Shown: positions 34,507-36,963 of the stretch, piece after piece
Position numbering within the stretch: the first letter of the stretch is position 1
Layout: each line of letters opens with the position of its first letter
Source: Arcobacteraceae bacterium
GTDB taxonomy: Bacteria > Campylobacterota > Campylobacteria > Campylobacterales > Arcobacteraceae
Assembly (NCBI GenBank): GCA_029938215.1
Contig: JAOZVJ010000001.1
Location: 1-36,963 of the forward strand
Length of the DNA stretch: 36,963 nucleotides
Direction: 5' to 3'
The notes under the pieces: model-generated
What the model was told of the DNA's origin: nothing
Database searches by the model: none
Seen by the model: the letters and a program-made list of their open reading frames with translations, nothing else
Position numbers and translations under genes: made by a program

Positions 34507-35427
34507 ATGGATAAATCAAAGTATATTTGGATGGATGGAGAATTAACTCCTTGGGATGACGCAAAAGTACATGTATTAACTCATACTTTACATTATGGAA
34601 ATGGTGCTATTGAGGGTACTAAAGCATATAAAACACAAGATGGAAGATGTGCTATTTTTAAACTTCAAGAACATACTCAAAGACTTCTAAATTCATCAAA
34701 AATGACACTTATGGATGTGCCATATAGTGTTGAAGAATTAAATAATGCTCAAGTAAAATTATTACAAGAAAATCAACTTTTTAATGGTGCATACATCAGA
34801 CCTTTAGTTTATCTTGGATATGGAGTTATGGGACTTTATCATAAAGAAGCACCAGTAAATGTATCAATTTCTGCTTGGGAATGGGGTGCATATTTAGGAG
34901 AAGATGGACTTAAAAATGGTATTCGCCTTAAAATAACTTCGATGACAAGAACACCAAACACTTCTGGTATGGGAAAAGCAAAAGCGGTTGCAAATTATTT
35001 AAACTCTCAAATGGCAAAATTTGAAGCAGTTGAAGCTGGATATGATGAAGCACTTTTAAGAGATGATGATGGATATATTGCAGAAGCTAGTGGCGCTTGT
35101 TTTTTTATGGTAAGAAACGGTGTTTTAATCTCACCACCAAATGACAATAGCTTAGAATCTATAACACAAGCAACAGTAATCGAACTTGCACTTGATATGG
35201 GAATTGAAGTTGTAAGAAGAAGAATTACAAGAGAAGAAATTTATATTGCTAATGAAGTATTTTTAACAGGAACTGCTGCTGAAGTAACTCCTGTGCGAGA
35301 TGTTGATGCTAGAATTATTGGATGTGGAAGCCGTGGTGTTATTACTGAAAAATTACAAACAGCGTATTTTGATGCAGTTTGCGGTAAAAACGAAAAATAT
35401 TTAAAAGATTTAACATATATTAATTAA
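34507..35427 (+). CDS. ilvE: Branched-chain amino acid aminotransferase
   Basis: IlvE transfers the amino group between glutamate and the keto acids of Leu, Ile and Val, using pyridoxal phosphate (fold type IV). The 306-residue length is normal. Landmarks are HTLHYGNGAIEGTKAY, the PLP lysine in GKAKAVANYLNSQ (about Lys159), DEALLRDDDGYIAEASG and ITREEIYIANEVFLTGTAAE. GGAT lies upstream of the ATG. The SPFH gene follows 16 bases later, and hisI after that, so a mixed operon is likely. Confidence 0.95.
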   Translation: MDKSKYIWMDGELTPWDDAKVHVLTHTLHYGNGAIEGTKAYKTQDGRCAIFKLQEHTQRLLNSSKMTLMDVPYSVEELNNAQVKLLQENQLFNGAYIRPLVYLGYGVMGLYHKEAPVNVSISAWEWGAYLGEDGLKNGIRLKITSMTRTPNTSGMGKAKAVANYLNSQMAKFEAVEAGYDEALLRDDDGYIAEASGACFFMVRNGVLISPPNDNSLESITQATVIELALDMGIEVVRRRITREEIYIANEVFLTGTAAEVTPVRDVDARIIGCGSRGVITEKLQTAYFDAVCGKNEKYLKDLTYIN

Positions 35428-35443
35428 AAAAAGGACAAACAAA

Positions 35444-36529
35444 ATGCCAATCGATAACGATTATTTTAAAAACAGACAACAACAAAAAGGGTCTAATAAC
35501 AATTCCAATAAAAATGATGGTGGAAATTTTCAACCTCCATTTGAGCCACCTGAGTTTTTTAAAAACTTTGGAAAACAATCAGGTTTAGTTTACGGGGTAA
35601 TTATTTTAGTTATAGTTTTATTTATAGCAAAACCATTTGTTATTATCAATTCTGGTGAAGTTGGAATTAAAAAAACACTTGGAGAATATGATCTTGAATC
35701 ACTAAAACCAGGTTTTCATGTATTAATACCTGGTGTACAAAAAGTAATAGTTGTTGATACAAAAGTTAGACTTATTAATTATAAAACAATAGAAGATATG
35801 AGTGGATATGGTGCAGGTATCAAAATCAATCCTGCTATTAATATTCTTGATGCTAGAGGTTTGCCCGTATCTATTGAATTAACTGTTCAGTATAGACTGC
35901 TTGCAGATACCGCTTCTAATACTATTGCAAATTGGGGACTTAGTTGGGAAGATAAAATAGTAAATCCAGTAGTTAGAAATATCGTGAGAAATGTAGTTGG
36001 TGGCTTTAATGCAGAAGATTTACCAATGCAAAGAAATGTGATAGCAACAAAAATTGAAAATGGAATAAGAGCAGAAATTGAAGCGCTTAAAGGAAAACCT
36101 GTATCTGTCGAATCTGTACAACTAAGAGAAATAGTTCTTCCAAGAAAAATCAAAGACCAAATTGAAAAAGTTCAAGTAGCAAATCAAGAAAGCGAAAGAG
36201 TAAAATATGAAGTTTTACGAGCAAAACAAGAGGCTCAAAAGAAAGCGGCATTAGCACAAGGTGAGGCAGATAAAAATAGAATTGAAGCTAAAGGTCGAGC
36301 TGATGCAGTTACTATTGAAGCTAATGCACAAGCAAAAGCAAATAAATTAGTAGCTCAATCTTTAACACCAAAACTTCTTAAAATGCAACAAATTGAAGTT
36401 CAAGGAAAATTTAATGAAGCGCTTAAGGTTAATAGAGATGCAAAAATTTTCTTAACACCTGGTGGAAGCACTCCTAATATTTGGGTTGATTCTAGCAACA
36501 AACAAAAGAATACAATAATAACTAGATAA
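35444..36529 (+). CDS. SPFH/prohibitin-family membrane protein (HflK/HflC-like)
   Basis: This 361-residue protein has a cytosolic N-terminal tail rich in Asn, Gln and Pro (about 1-46). One membrane helix (GLVYGVIILVIVLFIA, about 47-62) follows. An SPFH domain then includes INSGEVGIKKTLGEYD and SLKPGFHVLIPG. Ala/Glu/Lys-rich coiled helices with repeated AQ, EA and KA units follow (about 235-320). Such proteins form large rings at membranes and, as HflK/HflC, modulate FtsH protease. No partner hflC or ftsH is nearby. The tail ends in a short hydrophilic stretch. A GGAC site precedes the ATG. Confidence 0.87.
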   Translation: MPIDNDYFKNRQQQKGSNNNSNKNDGGNFQPPFEPPEFFKNFGKQSGLVYGVIILVIVLFIAKPFVIINSGEVGIKKTLGEYDLESLKPGFHVLIPGVQKVIVVDTKVRLINYKTIEDMSGYGAGIKINPAINILDARGLPVSIELTVQYRLLADTASNTIANWGLSWEDKIVNPVVRNIVRNVVGGFNAEDLPMQRNVIATKIENGIRAEIEALKGKPVSVESVQLREIVLPRKIKDQIEKVQVANQESERVKYEVLRAKQEAQKKAALAQGEADKNRIEAKGRADAVTIEANAQAKANKLVAQSLTPKLLKMQQIEVQGKFNEALKVNRDAKIFLTPGGSTPNIWVDSSNKQKNTIITR

Positions 36530-36553
36530 TATTGTTGAGATTGGAGCATAAAA

Positions 36554-36963
36554 GTGATAAATAGAATTGATTGGGAAAAGATAGATGGCTTAGTGCCTGT
36601 AATAGTGCAAGAAGATAAAACAAATGAAATGTTAATGCTAGCATATATGAATAAAGAATCGCTTTCATTAACACTTGAAACTAATTATGCTCATTATTTT
36701 AGCAGAAGCAGACAAAGGCTTTGGAAAAAAGGCGAAAGTAGCGGACATACGCAAGAAGTAAAATCTATAATGATAGATTGTGATAACGACACTCTTTTGT
36801 TGAAGGTTAAACAAAAAGGTGTCGCTTGTCATACTGGTAGAAAATCTTGCTTTTTTACAAATCTTAAAACCAATGAAGTTGTTAGTGAGGTAGAGATTGA
36901 CACGACAAATGCTTATGGTGTAATTACTACTCTTTATCACACAATTCAAGAGCGAAAAAATGA
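36554..36963 (+). CDS. hisI: Phosphoribosyl-AMP cyclohydrolase, probably HisIE (cut by window end, GTG start)
   Basis: This enzyme opens the adenine ring of phosphoribosyl-AMP, the third step of histidine synthesis. The frame starts at GTG 36554 with GGAG seven bases upstream and is still open at the last base (136 codons). HisI motifs are [30 protein letters not shown], the metal-binding aspartates in [11 protein letters not shown] (75, 77, 79) and the zinc cysteines in [13 protein letters not shown] (92, 99). After a linker the sequence reads [15 protein letters not shown], which looks like the opening of the HisE pyrophosphohydrolase, so the gene is probably a HisIE fusion continuing outside the window. 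Confidence 0.93.
   Translation, partial: MINRIDWEKIDGLVPVIVQEDKTNEMLMLAYMNKESLSLTLETNYAHYFSRSRQRLWKKGESSGHTQEVKSIMIDCDNDTLLLKVKQKGVACHTGRKSCFFTNLKTNEVVSEVEIDTTNAYGVITTLYHTIQERKN

Overview
The window is AT-rich (roughly 70% A+T by eye), gene-dense DNA from a bacterium that I place in the Campylobacterota (Epsilonproteobacteria), probably near Arcobacteraceae or Sulfurimonas-type lineages. The reasons are the histidine kinases with the H-box AHQWRQPL, a COG3400-type TrkA_C protein, plant-type (class II) DAHP synthase, a short ThrRS and the general codon bias. The genus is inference. No insertion sequence, prophage, integrase or CRISPR array was seen, and no gene-free stretch exceeds about 200 bases.

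Layout. (1) 1-4660: the tail of an unidentified gene, then a leftward operon of COG3400 protein, DapC-like aminotransferase, conserved hypothetical and murC (peptidoglycan precursor supply). (2) 4742-8134: rightward transaldolase, DAHP synthase and a DRE-TIM aldolase, closed by a 14-bp-stem terminator. (3) 8151-9945: leftward cupin, tgt and gatC. (4) 10076-25800: a 15-kb rightward signalling island. It holds four kinases with the AHQWRQP H-box (three of them REC-kinase fusions), a 1179-residue hybrid kinase with three receivers, a CheB-CheR fusion, a REC/HD-GYP/degenerate-GGDEF protein and two stand-alone receivers. It also carries a Na/Pi-type transporter with a PhoU tail and two tiny lysine-rich proteins. 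Two of the kinases have extracytoplasmic sensor domains with a CxxCH haem-c motif, so redox or gas sensing is a plausible input. No chemoreceptor gene is present. (5) 25872-28231: thrS-infC, both starting at TTG. (6) 28234-31999: a leftward anaerobic ribonucleotide reductase operon. (7) 32187-32997: rpmI, rplT and tRNA-Arg(CCT). (8) 32999 to the end: a leftward aldehyde dehydrogenase, then rightward ilvE, an SPFH protein and the start of hisI(E).

The most striking item is the anaerobic reductase operon. The 698-residue NrdD ends right after its CxxC zinc-site region and lacks the C-terminal glycyl-radical motif. That motif (YTRVMGYHRPVESFN) is instead on a separate 49-residue ORF at 28901-29050. 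Two accessory genes lie between the two pieces: an IscU-like protein lacking the first scaffold cysteine and the neighbouring aspartate, and a small protein with a GGVSHIGAV motif. nrdG follows and overlaps the small ORF. This looks like a two-piece class III ribonucleotide reductase with dedicated helpers. The block also separates thrS-infC from rpmI-rplT, which are contiguous in many bacteria.

The second item is the 50-residue protein of 29 Lys and 13 Ala at 25083. It is driven by an exact TTGACA-17-TATAAT promoter and closed by its own terminator.
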